A stretch of DNA of 64,000 bases from DATMER01 sp963741305 (GTDB lineage: Bacteria; Acidobacteriota; Thermoanaerobaculia; Multivoradales; UBA5704). Below are positions 8,514 through 16,370 of this stretch, piece after piece. Where the stretch lies: contig CAVUHL010000003.1 in the NCBI GenBank assembly GCA_963741305.1, positions 3,410,001 through 3,474,000 on the forward strand, given 5' to 3'. A program made the position numbers and the translations under genes. The notes beneath the pieces were generated by a model that had not been told where the DNA came from, did no database searches, and saw nothing but the letters and a program-made list of their open reading frames with translations. Each line of letters starts with the position of its first letter. Position 1 is the stretch's first letter.

Positions 8514-10343
8514 TTAGCGCCGGAACAGCGCCGACAGCGTGATCGGGTTGATACCAACGAAGAAATATTCGCTCTTCGCTTGCAGGTTGCGTCCGTAACC
8601 CACCCACAACAGCTCGCGCAGGAAGGTCGCGCTTGCCGCGATCCCCACCTCGAAGTTGTCGCTGTCCTGAAAATCAAGGAGGGCGAAGCTCACCCCCAAC
8701 CCCAATGCGAGGTCATGGTTCAGGAAAGGCCTGTTCTTGGCGCCATAGCGCCAGAAATAGCCAAGGCCGGGCACTGGCTGATAGTTCAGCTCCCGCTCGA
8801 TCTCCCCTTGGGGCTCAACCATCAGCAGAGCGCCACGAGTGTCCATCCACCAGCCGTACGTCTCCAGGCGGAAGGTCTGACGCCCTTGGAGCAGAGACGT
8901 CGATTTTCCGGTGGCCGGATCGACCTGTTCGACCTGGATGGTGAGGTGCACGAAGTCACCCGGGTGACGCTCTGCATCTATCGTCTGCAGATCCAGGCTG
9001 GTGTCGAGAGGCACATCCGCACCGAGATCGCGTGCTCGGCGGCTCGCGGCCTCGGCGGCGTTGGACAGCCCTTCGGTGGCACGCAGCGTTTTGACCGCAG
9101 CCATGATCTCGTCTCGGAACGTCTTAAGCGTTTCGCTATTGGCGAGGAGGGTTTCCTGAAGTCCTCCGAGCGTCGTCTTCGCCTGAGTGGTAATCCCCGG
9201 GAACCTGTCACCGACGACTTTTAACAGGCTATTCTGCAGATCCTTCAGCGTGGCGGGAAGATCTTCACGCAAGGCCTTCAGGTCTTCCGCCAGCTTGAGG
9301 ATCCCTTCCACGAACTCCAGAATGTTCCCGCTGGCCGGTATACCGGCGTTGGACAGTGCGTCCAATTGAGCCCTCACCTCGCCGACGCGCTCAACGAAAG
9401 GCTGCAGATCCTGCTCGCCGGTCTGCTCAAGAGCCTCTGCAAGCGTCTCTAGCTCCTGGAGCCGATCGTCGAGGCCCAGCTTGTCTGGCAAGCCCTCGAT
9501 CGCGGTCTCCAGCTCATCGATCGCTTCCTGGAAGGCAGAGCCCCCATCGTTGACCAGCCTGTCGACCAAAGGAGCGAGGGCGGCCGCTGCCGCCAGCTCC
9601 GCGCGAGCCCGCTCGCTGGGTGCCAGACGGAACCGCGGGAAAGGCGTGGGACTACCTACGGCGATCGTGTCGTAACCGTCGAGGTGAAGAGCGGTCTCCT
9701 TACCTGTGCTGTCCACAAGTGTTGCGGCGACGAGCACGCCGACCTTGGGACCTTCTGCGACCTTGCGGGCCAACTCCTGATCGACGCGCTGGACGTGCTC
9801 CCGAAGCACATCGGCCATGGCCGCATAGTCCACCAGAATGGCGTTCGCGATGTCCTGGTACAGCTCGGGGTCAGAGGCCCTGAGAGGCCGGAGCTGCTGG
9901 ATGGCTGAACGCGCCTCGGCTCCAAAGTCAACTCGAAGCCGTTCCAGATCGGCATCAAGCGCCTGGATACTCTGTTGTGTCACCGAGCCTGCCGCCATCT
10001 CCGCCGCGATCAGCTTCACCGCCGCGGCTTTTGTCTCTATCAGCTTCTGCTGCACCAGAATGACCTTGGGAATGGCCATCTCGATGGCTTGAATCCGTGC
10101 CAGCAGATCGGTTCCCTGATCGGCCGAAGATGACAGTGCGCCAACTTCGCGAATGAGGTTCGCCTCATCGATGTCGACCCTCAGGACGCTGTCAATCTCC
10201 AGCTCCGTGGCCTTGTCCGTGATTACGATGGGAGTGTTCCCGGCCTTGAACTCGACATGCTGGAGGACGTCAGCATCAGCAGCAAATGGGCTGAAGACCA
10301 GGAGCACGGCCAGGAACAGGGCCAGACGCGGCCGGCATCTCAC
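8514..10343 (-). CDS. Exported coiled-coil protein with possible C-terminal beta-barrel, unknown
   Basis: A 609-residue protein with a clear signal peptide (MRCRPRLALFLAVLLVF, cleavage near ADADV). Residues about 60-440 are heptad-rich and Leu/Ala/Glu-rich, containing repeated helices such as LDDRLQELETLAEALEQTG and ILKLAEDLKALREDLPATL, indicating a long coiled coil. The last 150 residues change character: aromatic, glycine-rich strands (YGWWMDTRGALLMV, GLGYFWRYG, FEVGIAASATFL, EYFFVGINPITLSAL) ending in a terminal Arg-Arg pair, compatible with an outer-membrane beta domain. I recognise no family. It overlaps its upstream partner (10340-10732) by 4 bases. Confidence 0.75.
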   Translation of the reverse strand: MRCRPRLALFLAVLLVFSPFAADADVLQHVEFKAGNTPIVITDKATELEIDSVLRVDIDEANLIREVGALSSSADQGTDLLARIQAIEMAIPKVILVQQKLIETKAAAVKLIAAEMAAGSVTQQSIQALDADLERLRVDFGAEARSAIQQLRPLRASDPELYQDIANAILVDYAAMADVLREHVQRVDQELARKVAEGPKVGVLVAATLVDSTGKETALHLDGYDTIAVGSPTPFPRFRLAPSERARAELAAAAALAPLVDRLVNDGGSAFQEAIDELETAIEGLPDKLGLDDRLQELETLAEALEQTGEQDLQPFVERVGEVRAQLDALSNAGIPASGNILEFVEGILKLAEDLKALREDLPATLKDLQNSLLKVVGDRFPGITTQAKTTLGGLQETLLANSETLKTFRDEIMAAVKTLRATEGLSNAAEAASRRARDLGADVPLDTSLDLQTIDAERHPGDFVHLTIQVEQVDPATGKSTSLLQGRQTFRLETYGWWMDTRGALLMVEPQGEIERELNYQPVPGLGYFWRYGAKNRPFLNHDLALGLGVSFALLDFQDSDNFEVGIAASATFLRELLWVGYGRNLQAKSEYFFVGINPITLSALFRR

Positions 10344-10732
10344 AGTTGTTCTCCCTTCAAGAAGGCCAGCTCGAGCTCGAGGGGGTCGATAAAATCGGTT
10401 GCGTGAAGCACTGTCTTGAGTGCATCGTGGAAGTTGATGACCGCAACCAAAGGAAGCTCCGTCGGCTCCTCCAGTCCCTTGATTCCCCGCACGACTTCGA
10501 GCACCTCATCGGGAGTATCCCGGATCCAGACGACGCGGCGCAGATTGCCCACTCCGAAGCTCGTCTTATCGCAGAGCTGATCGCCGATCTCCACGACCCT
10601 CACGCTCTCGTCCCCAGACCCGAAGACCAGCATCAACACAACTCGCAGGTCCATGATTGCGGCCTCGAGTTGCGTCGCGGCCAGATCGGCATCGCCTGAC
10701 GGCAAAATCAACGTGTTCTTCAGCATTCGCAT
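10340..10732 (-). CDS. Small protein of unknown function, operon partner of the coiled-coil protein
   Basis: About 130 residues, no signal peptide, mixed alpha/beta with motifs such as LVFGSGDESVRVVEIGDQL and DALKTVLHATDFIDPLELE. No family recognised. Two ATGs six bases apart compete; the second (10732) is preferred because AAGGGGG lies about 7 bases upstream of it, too close to the first (10738). The stop overlaps the start of the 609-residue exported protein (ATGA), so the two are translationally coupled. The gene faces the unusual intergenic region 10739-11120. Confidence 0.65.
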   Translation of the reverse strand: MRMLKNTLILPSGDADLAATQLEAAIMDLRVVLMLVFGSGDESVRVVEIGDQLCDKTSFGVGNLRRVVWIRDTPDEVLEVVRGIKGLEEPTELPLVAVINFHDALKTVLHATDFIDPLELELAFLKGEQL

Positions 10733-10738
10733 GACCAT

Positions 10739-11120
10739 TCCCCCTTGTGCTTTTTAGTCGCCTCTCACCTGGACGGACGCATCAGGAGGATTCCTGCCAC
10801 CTCGAAGCTGGCCAGCGCCTGCTCGGCCGATTCGAGGGCGAACCAATGGGTAGCCATGTCTACCCATTGCCCGGGGTGTCTACCCATTGTTTTTCCTCTG
10901 CCGGTATATGAAGCGGTCCTTCGTCCAATATCCGCGGCCTCCACGCATATCGAAGAGCCCTCTCCCCATTGCATGGATGCGCCGCGTATATGGATCTGCC
11001 CCGTCCGCGAGAAGGAGGGGGCTCCGCCATATCTCCGCCGGGGCCGGGTATATAACGGGGGCGTCATCCGTATGAATCCTTCAGGAAGGCATATGACCGG
11101 GGACTCCCCAGGAGGATTGC
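10739..11120. promoter_or_regulatory. Intergenic region with phased TATAT-like sites and CTACCCATTG repeats
   Basis: A 382-bp region between divergent transcription units (unknown operon and vapBC). CAATGGGTAG (10844-10853) and CTACCCATTG (10860-10869) form a perfect inverted repeat, and CTACCCATTG recurs at 10880-10889, exactly 20 bp on. Downstream, AT-rich cores in GC-rich surroundings occur at TATAT 10905-10909, ATAT 10928-10931, 10947-10950, TATAT 10987-10991, ATAT 11029-11032, TATATA 11049-11054, TAT 11071-11073 and ATAT 11091-11094. Their centres fit multiples of about 20.6 bp. It may be a multi-site operator or a bent-DNA region; no function is established. Confidence 0.55.
10844..10889. 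repeat. CTACCCATTG inverted and direct repeat (possible operator)
   Basis: Three perfect copies of a 10-base word: CAATGGGTAG at 10844-10853 (inverted), CTACCCATTG at 10860-10869 and again at 10880-10889. The first two form a palindrome with a 6-base spacer, typical of a dimeric regulator site. It lies about 110 bp upstream of the unknown operon on the minus strand and 230 bp upstream of vapB. Confidence 0.6.
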
Positions 11121-11327
11121 GTGTTCACGAGCATGGATCTGGACGAGAAGCTGTTCCAGCGAGCATGGCAGCTCACGGGTTTGCGGACGAAGAAGGCGGT
11201 GATGGAGGAGGCGCTGCGCTGGCTGGTGCGCCTGCACGAGCAGGCGGGCGTGCGCGAGCTGCGGGGCCAGCTCGTGTGGGAAGAGCCGGAGCCCCCGAAG
11301 CGGAGGCGCCGTGCAGGTTCTCGTTGA
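11121..11327 (+). CDS. vapB: VapB-family antitoxin
   Basis: A 68-residue protein with the pattern of short ribbon-helix-helix VapB antitoxins: an N-terminal strand followed by LDEKLFQRAWQLTGLRTKKAVMEEALRWLV (quoted here as LDEKLFQRAWQLTGLRTKK and AVMEEALRWLV). The basic C-terminal tail (PPKRRRRAGSR) would contact and neutralise the toxin. GTG at 11121 is chosen because AGGAGG lies 5 bases upstream; an ATG at 11133 would remove the N-terminal strand. It overlaps vapC by 17 bases. Such complexes usually repress their own promoter, which would lie in the repeat-bearing region upstream. Confidence 0.85.
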   Translation: MFTSMDLDEKLFQRAWQLTGLRTKKAVMEEALRWLVRLHEQAGVRELRGQLVWEEPEPPKRRRRAGSR

Positions 11328-11706
11328 CGCGCCGGTCTGGCTCGACTACTTCGCGGGCGTTCACACGAAGGAGACGGACCTCCTGGACCGTCTCCTCGGC
11401 CGCTCGGCCCTCGCCGTGGCGGACCTCTCCCTGGCGGAAGTGCTCTACGCCATGCGCGAGGAGAGGCACCGCCGCGCGGCCGAAGCGGCGCTCCGGAAGT
11501 TCTGGCAGGTGGACCTCGGAGGCTTCGACCTCGCGGTCAGGAGCGCCATCCACTACAACTCCCTGCTGGCCAAAGGGATCGAGGTCCACGGCGTCGACTG
11601 CCTCCTCGCCACCTACTGCCTGGAGCATGGTATGGCGCTGCTCACCGACCCGGCGACCGCGGAGCCGTTCGTCAGTCATCTGGGGCTACGGGTGCCGTCA
11701 GTCTAG
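11311..11706 (+). CDS. vapC: VapC-family PIN-domain ribonuclease toxin
   Basis: A 131-residue PIN-domain protein. The acidic metal-binding residues of VapC are in place: D6 in LVDAPVWLDYF, E43 in SLAEVLYA, D96 in HGVDCLLATYC and D113 in LLTDP. VapC toxins cleave structured RNA such as tRNA or rRNA when not bound by VapB. It starts at GTG 11311 inside the 3' end of vapB, the usual coupled arrangement. No truncation is seen, so the module looks intact. Confidence 0.9.
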   Translation: MQVLVDAPVWLDYFAGVHTKETDLLDRLLGRSALAVADLSLAEVLYAMREERHRRAAEAALRKFWQVDLGGFDLAVRSAIHYNSLLAKGIEVHGVDCLLATYCLEHGMALLTDPATAEPFVSHLGLRVPSV

Positions 11707-11724
11707 TAGTTCGGACCCACTACA

Positions 11725-13122
11725 CTACCGCCGCCGGGGCTGGGGCTCCGGCGCCTTGCCGAAGTTGCCGGGCATCTCGGCCACTGCATAGGCGAGCGTC
11801 GCCCAGGCGGCCACGTTCTGGTCGAGGTCCTTCGCGTCGATCTTGTCCAGCGTGTCGTTGGCGGTGTGGTGCCAGTCGAAATAGTAGGTGCCGTCCTGCT
11901 GGAGGCCTACTACCGGCACGCGGGCCGGCGCCATGGGGCTCAGGTCGGCACCGCCTCCCGATTCGTTGCCGCCTCGCCCGACGCCGATCGGGGCGAGCAG
12001 CTTCGCGACCTCGTCGAAGAGCGGCAGCGACTCGGGTGCCACCCGGGAGTCAGCCTGCCAGACCTGGCCGGAGCCGAAGTCGGACTCCCCCGCCAGGATG
12101 TGGCGCGGCAGGTCCGCGGCGTACTTCTCGGCATAGGCGCGGGCTCCGGAGAGCCCGAACTCCTCGTTCGCGAAGAGCACCACTCGCACCGTCCGGCGCG
12201 GGCGCTGCTTCAGCTCGCCGATCCGGCGCGCCGCCTCCATCATGATGGCGCAGCCGGCGCCGTCATCCACCGCTCCGGTCCCCAGGTCCCAGGAGTCGAG
12301 ATGGCAGCCCAGAAGGACGATCTCCTCCGGCTTCTCCCGGCCCGTGATCTCGCCGATCACGTTGGCCGACTCGGCGTCGGGCAGGTAGCGCGCGCCGAGC
12401 TTCAGGCGGAAGACGACCGGTTTTCCTCCTGCCATCTGTCCCTCGAGGACGTCGGCGTCCGGGTTCGACAGCGCGGCAGAGGGGATGCGGGGTCCCCCCT
12501 CTTCGTAGCGCATGGCGCCGGTGTGGGGGGTGCGGTTGTTGTCCGTGCCCACGGAGCGGATCAGCAGGGCCACCGCGCCGAGCTTGCCGGCCAAGCCAGG
12601 CCCTCGCCCGCGGCCCACCACGGCCTCGCCGTAGCCCGAGCCGTCCTTGGCCCGGCGCATGCGCTTGTTGATGAAGACGATCTTCCCCTTCACCTTGGCC
12701 GGGTCCATCCCTTCCAAAGCTGCCACGTCTGGGACCTGAATTACCTCGGCCTCGATGCCGCCCTCCGGCGTGCCCTCGCTGCCGCCCAGCGCAGTCAAGG
12801 TCACGGGCTGCGGCCAGGGGGAGACGATCTCGCCGGACTCGGCGCCGCGCTCCCAATGAGGGACGGTCACCTTCTCTGCCCGAACATTCTGGAAGCCGAG
12901 CTCCTTCAGGGTGCGCACACCCCATTGGACCCCGGCCCGGTCGCCGGGCGAGCCGGCCAGACGGGGCCCCGTCTCCAGAGTCAGGGAGCGGACGAGCTCG
13001 TAGGCCCGGGTTCCTTTCATGGCGCCGTCCCGCAGAGCGGCGGCCGTGGCCGCGAGCTCGGGCGAAAGAGGTTGGGACGTTGCAGGGATGGAGAGCAGCA
13101 GTATGAAAGCAAAGAGACGCAT
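11725..13122 (-). CDS. M28 family zinc aminopeptidase, secreted
   Basis: A 465-residue exported peptidase. A signal peptide (MRLFAFILLLSIPATS) is followed by a PA-domain-like region (about 120-230) and the M28 catalytic domain. The metal ligands and catalytic residues are visible: H274 and D276 in GCHLDSWD, D286/D287 in AVDDGAG, and the E320/E321 pair in FANEEFG, with a C-terminal YYFDWHHTANDT supplying the last histidine. ATG at 13122 is preferred over an upstream GTG because GAGG lies 8 bases before it. It removes N-terminal residues from peptides outside the cytoplasm. Confidence 0.9.
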   Translation of the reverse strand: MRLFAFILLLSIPATSQPLSPELAATAAALRDGAMKGTRAYELVRSLTLETGPRLAGSPGDRAGVQWGVRTLKELGFQNVRAEKVTVPHWERGAESGEIVSPWPQPVTLTALGGSEGTPEGGIEAEVIQVPDVAALEGMDPAKVKGKIVFINKRMRRAKDGSGYGEAVVGRGRGPGLAGKLGAVALLIRSVGTDNNRTPHTGAMRYEEGGPRIPSAALSNPDADVLEGQMAGGKPVVFRLKLGARYLPDAESANVIGEITGREKPEEIVLLGCHLDSWDLGTGAVDDGAGCAIMMEAARRIGELKQRPRRTVRVVLFANEEFGLSGARAYAEKYAADLPRHILAGESDFGSGQVWQADSRVAPESLPLFDEVAKLLAPIGVGRGGNESGGGADLSPMAPARVPVVGLQQDGTYYFDWHHTANDTLDKIDAKDLDQNVAAWATLAYAVAEMPGNFGKAPEPQPRRR

Positions 13123-13140
13123 TCCGTTCACCTCATCGCA

Positions 13141-13178
13141 TAAGAAAACGGGGTGGGCGCTGGAGAGCGCCCACCCCG
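13141..13178 (-). terminator. Rho-independent terminator of the desaturase gene
   Basis: A perfect 13-bp stem (13149-13161 with 13166-13178) closes a 4-base loop. On the minus strand it is followed by GTTTTCTTA. It begins 27 bases after the desaturase stop, the ideal position for an intrinsic terminator, and separates that gene from the M28 peptidase. Confidence 0.85.
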
Positions 13179-13204
13179 CAGGGATCTCGATCCATCCGGC
13201 GGTT

Positions 13205-14347
13205 TCAGGCAGCCACGGGCAGCCGGTTCATCTGCCGCAGGGTCTGCTTCCACTCACGGAGCGCCTGCTCCAGGGCATTGTAGGTCAGGCCGATGCGGGT
13301 CTCCAGGGGCAGGCTCTCCTGCTCCGGATCGACCTTGGCCGGCCGGCGCCGCTGCAGCGCCAGGAGGTCGTGGATGGCCGTCTCCAGGCGGGCATACGCC
13401 TGGTGCAGCCGCTCCTCGTAGGTCTCCTTCGAGTGGGCGACGACGTTCTGCATCCGCTCCTTGGCCGCCTCGAACTGAATCTCGACCTTGGCCTTGAGGA
13501 TGGCGGCCTCGGGCGCGCGCCGCAGGTTCTTGGTCAGGCCGACCCACGAAAGCATCGCGATGAACCACTTCGCCGGATCGAAGTGCCAGCGCTTGATGCC
13601 GTTGCGGTAGTCGAACGGGAAGCTGTGGTGGTAGTTGTGGTAACCCTCGCCGAAGGCCAGCACGGCCATTACGGCGCTGTCACGGGCGCTGTGCTCGCGG
13701 CTGTACGGCTGCTTGCCGATCATGTGGCACAGGCTGTTGATGAAGAACGTCCCGTGATGGCTGACCACGACCCGGAGCACGCCGCCGATGAGCAGGCAGC
13801 CGAGGACGCGGCCGGTCAGGGCTCCGATCAGGAGAGGGACGCCGAGGGCCATGCCGATGCCGATCGTCTTGTACCAGCGGTCCTGCCAGAGGACGAGGGG
13901 ATCCTCCTCGAGGTCCCGCACCACGCTGCGCGGCGCCGGTGCCTCGTTGATCACGAAGATCCAGCCGATGTGCGCCCACCAGAATCCCTTCTGGATGTTG
14001 TAGGGGTCGCGCTCCTCGTCCACGTGGTCGTGGTGGACACGGTGGTCGGCTGCCCAATTGAGGATGGAGTTTTCCAGGGCGGCGGCGCCGAAGACCAGGT
14101 AGAACAGGCGCACCGGCCAGGCGGCCTGGTAGGTCTTGTGGGCGAAGAGGCGGTGGTAGCCCGCGGTGACGGAAAGGCCGGTCCCGATCCAGAGGGCGAA
14201 GAACGTCAGCCACTCGGGAAGGCCGAAACCAAACTTCCACAGATACAACGGGGTGCCGACGGCAGCGACGACGAGGGTTCCGAGGAGGAACAGCATGTTG
14301 GTCCAGTTCAGACGGCGCGGCTTGGCTTCGATCGATCGCTCTTCCAC
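13205..14347 (-). CDS. Acyl-CoA/fatty-acid delta-9-type desaturase with C-terminal extension
   Basis: A 380-residue membrane desaturase with the three histidine boxes that bind the di-iron centre: HRLFAH (65-70), HRVHH (102-106) and HNYHH (237-241), and hydrophobic segments around 19-60 and 160-200. It introduces a double bond into acyl chains for membrane fluidity. GTG at 14347 is chosen for its GGAGAG a few bases upstream; the frame stays open further upstream only as antisense of the next gene. After residue about 275 it carries roughly 100 extra residues of charged, heptad-rich helix (EIQFEAAKERMQNVV, LETAIHDLLALQRRR) absent from ordinary desaturases. Confidence 0.9.
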   Translation of the reverse strand: MEERSIEAKPRRLNWTNMLFLLGTLVVAAVGTPLYLWKFGFGLPEWLTFFALWIGTGLSVTAGYHRLFAHKTYQAAWPVRLFYLVFGAAALENSILNWAADHRVHHDHVDEERDPYNIQKGFWWAHIGWIFVINEAPAPRSVVRDLEEDPLVLWQDRWYKTIGIGMALGVPLLIGALTGRVLGCLLIGGVLRVVVSHHGTFFINSLCHMIGKQPYSREHSARDSAVMAVLAFGEGYHNYHHSFPFDYRNGIKRWHFDPAKWFIAMLSWVGLTKNLRRAPEAAILKAKVEIQFEAAKERMQNVVAHSKETYEERLHQAYARLETAIHDLLALQRRRPAKVDPEQESLPLETRIGLTYNALEQALREWKQTLRQMNRLPVAA

Positions 14348-14471
14348 TCTTCTCTCCGGCTTCTTGGTGAAATGATGGGCGCTCCGGCCCTGTTGTCTGC
14401 TGTGGCCGCCGTGCACGACGGACCGGCAGAGGATACCATCCGCTCTCGTGAACCTGTAAAGGAGTCCGATT

Positions 14472-14855
14472 ATGCCCGAAAAGAACCGTTCGATCCACCT
14501 GGGGCGCCTCGTCCTGGCCTTCGTCTGCCTCGTCGCTCTCGCCTTGGGAGTCGCGCAGGCGGGTGAGAAGCAGGAGCTGAAGCGCGTCGAGACCAAGAAG
14601 GTCTGCATGGTCAACAACCAGGTCTTCGAGAAGGACCAGATCCCGGTCGCCGTCGGGGGCAAGACCTATTACGGCTGCTGCGAGATGTGCAAGGAGCGCC
14701 TGGCCAAGGACGCCGCCGCGCGCACCGCAACCGACCCCGTCACCGGCAAGCCGGTCGACAAGGCCACCGCCGTGATCGCCGCCATGCCGGATGGCAAGGT
14801 CCTCTACTTCGAGAGCCAGGAGACCTACGAGAAGTATTCCGGCGGGCAGAAGTAA
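14472..14855 (+). CDS. Exported TRASH-like metal-binding protein
   Basis: A 127-residue protein with a signal peptide (residues about 1-30, cleaved after AQA) and a small cysteine motif: C45 in KVCMVNN, then C69, C70 and C73 in YYGCCEMCKERL. The Cys-x(n)-Cys-Cys-x2-Cys spacing resembles TRASH/YHS-type metal-binding modules used to sense or carry heavy metals such as copper. The ATG is supported by AAAGGAG 8 bases upstream. It precedes a TPR lipoprotein by 19 bases. The metal and partner are unknown. Confidence 0.65.
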   Translation: MPEKNRSIHLGRLVLAFVCLVALALGVAQAGEKQELKRVETKKVCMVNNQVFEKDQIPVAVGGKTYYGCCEMCKERLAKDAAARTATDPVTGKPVDKATAVIAAMPDGKVLYFESQETYEKYSGGQK

Positions 14856-14874
14856 ATCGGATAGACTTCGCTCG

Positions 14875-15873
14875 ATGAGATCCTGGATCTTCGTCGGGTG
14901 CCTGTTCCTGACTGCATGCGGGGGTCAGGGCGCGCGGACGGCTCCAATGGAGGCCGTTCCCGCCCTGGAGCTCCCGCGCGTTCAGCCTTCCCCTTCCGCA
15001 AGCGACGGCTCAGAGGCCATGTCGCTCTTCGGTCAGCCCTTGGCGGCGCCGCCGCTCGCCCCTGAAACCCAGGCTGACCGTGAGGCCAAGCTCGCCGCTG
15101 CCCGCGCCGAGGCCGAGGCCCATCCCGAAGACGCCGACGCCCTGATCTGGCTCGGCCGCCGCATCGCCTACCTCGGGCGCTACCGCGAGGCCATCGACGT
15201 CTATACCCGTGGTTTGGAGAAGCACCCGGACGAGCCGCGGCTGCTGCGCCACCGGGGCCACCGGTACATCTCCATCCGCCGGTTCGACCTGGCCATCGCC
15301 GATCTGGAGAGGGCCGCGAAGCTGATCGCGGGTAAGCTAGATGAGATTGAGCCCGACGGCCTCCCCAATGCCCGCAACACCCCCGTCAGCACGCTCCAGA
15401 CGAACGTCTGGTACCACCTCGGGCTCGCCTACTACTACCTGGGCGACCTGGGGAACGCGGAGCGCGCCTTCCGCGAGTGCCTGAAGGCCTCGAAGAACGC
15501 CGACATGCAGGTGGCGACGACCCACTGGCTCTACATGATCCTGCGCCGTCAGGGCCGGATGGGCGAGGCGGACGAGCTGCTCGCCCCGATCCGGACCGAC
15601 ATGGACGTCATCGAGAACCGGGCGTACCACTGGCTGGTGCTGATGTACAAGGGGGAGATCCCGGCGGACTCGATCCTGAGCCTCGCCGGGGATGAAGGGC
15701 TCGACCCCGCCACACTCGGCTATGGCGTCGGCAACTGGCACCTCTACCACGGCAGGCGGGACGAGGCGGTGATGGCCTTCCGGCAGGTCTTGGCCAGCGA
15801 TCAGTGGTCGGCGTTCGGGTTCATCGCGGCGGAGGCGGACCTCAAGAGGCTCGGGGAAGCCCTCACGCCCTGA
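14875..15873 (+). CDS. TPR-repeat lipoprotein
   Basis: A 332-residue envelope protein. The lipobox LTAC (residues 12-15) predicts lipidation at C15. At least four tetratricopeptide-like helical pairs follow, for example DALIWLGRRIAYLGRYREAI, PRLLRHRGHRYISIRRFDLA and VWYHLGLAYYYLGDLGNAER, suggesting a protein-protein interaction scaffold. The ATG at 14875 gives a full lipoprotein signal. Likely co-transcribed with the TRASH-like gene. Its stop overlaps the convergent thioredoxin gene by 11 bases. Confidence 0.8.
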   Translation: MRSWIFVGCLFLTACGGQGARTAPMEAVPALELPRVQPSPSASDGSEAMSLFGQPLAAPPLAPETQADREAKLAAARAEAEAHPEDADALIWLGRRIAYLGRYREAIDVYTRGLEKHPDEPRLLRHRGHRYISIRRFDLAIADLERAAKLIAGKLDEIEPDGLPNARNTPVSTLQTNVWYHLGLAYYYLGDLGNAERAFRECLKASKNADMQVATTHWLYMILRRQGRMGEADELLAPIRTDMDVIENRAYHWLVLMYKGEIPADSILSLAGDEGLDPATLGYGVGNWHLYHGRRDEAVMAFRQVLASDQWSAFGFIAAEADLKRLGEALTP

Positions 15874-16315
15874 CGCCCAGCGACTGCCCCAGGAAACCTT
15901 CAATCTCCCCGGCCGGCCGCGCTCCCATCGTGCGGGCCACCTCCCGGCCGCCTTCGAAGACAGCCATGGTGGGAATCGACTGAATCCGGTGCGCCGCGCC
16001 GACCGCCGGGTCCACGTCGGTGTTCACCTTGACCACCAGGATGCGGCCGGCATTGCGCTCGGCAACCTTGGCGATCTCGGGCGCCACCATTTTGCACGGG
16101 CCGCACCAGGGGGCCCAGAAATCTACCAGCACGGGCAGGGCTGACTCCCGGAGAAGGGCGTCGAGTGGAGCTCCCCGATCCACCGCCAGCGGCTCGGCGA
16201 TGGGGGTCAGCGCGGCACCGCAGGCTCCGCAGCGCGCCTCCTGGTCCAGCTTCGATCCCAGCACCCGGTTCTTCCGCCCGCAGGACGGGCAGGCTCGCAC
16301 GATCCCCTGACTCAT
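15863..16315 (-). CDS. Thioredoxin 2-like protein with N-terminal zinc ribbon
   Basis: A 150-residue thioredoxin. The N-terminal CPSC (9-12) and CGAC (29-32) pairs form a zinc ribbon as in E. coli TrxC, and the active site WCGPC is at 70-74 in the family context VDFWAPWCGPCKMVAPE. A thiol-disulfide reductase of the cytoplasm, often linked to oxidative stress. ATG at 16315 has GGAGG about 8 bases upstream. It is divergent from ppk2, sharing a 55-bp intergenic region. Confidence 0.92.
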   Translation of the reverse strand: MSQGIVRACPSCGRKNRVLGSKLDQEARCGACGAALTPIAEPLAVDRGAPLDALLRESALPVLVDFWAPWCGPCKMVAPEIAKVAERNAGRILVVKVNTDVDPAVGAAHRIQSIPTMAVFEGGREVARTMGARPAGEIEGFLGQSLGVRA

Positions 16316-16370
16316 CGGACAGCCCTCCTTTCTCTGGAACAACAGGCCCGGCTGGTGGTAGCTTCCCGGC

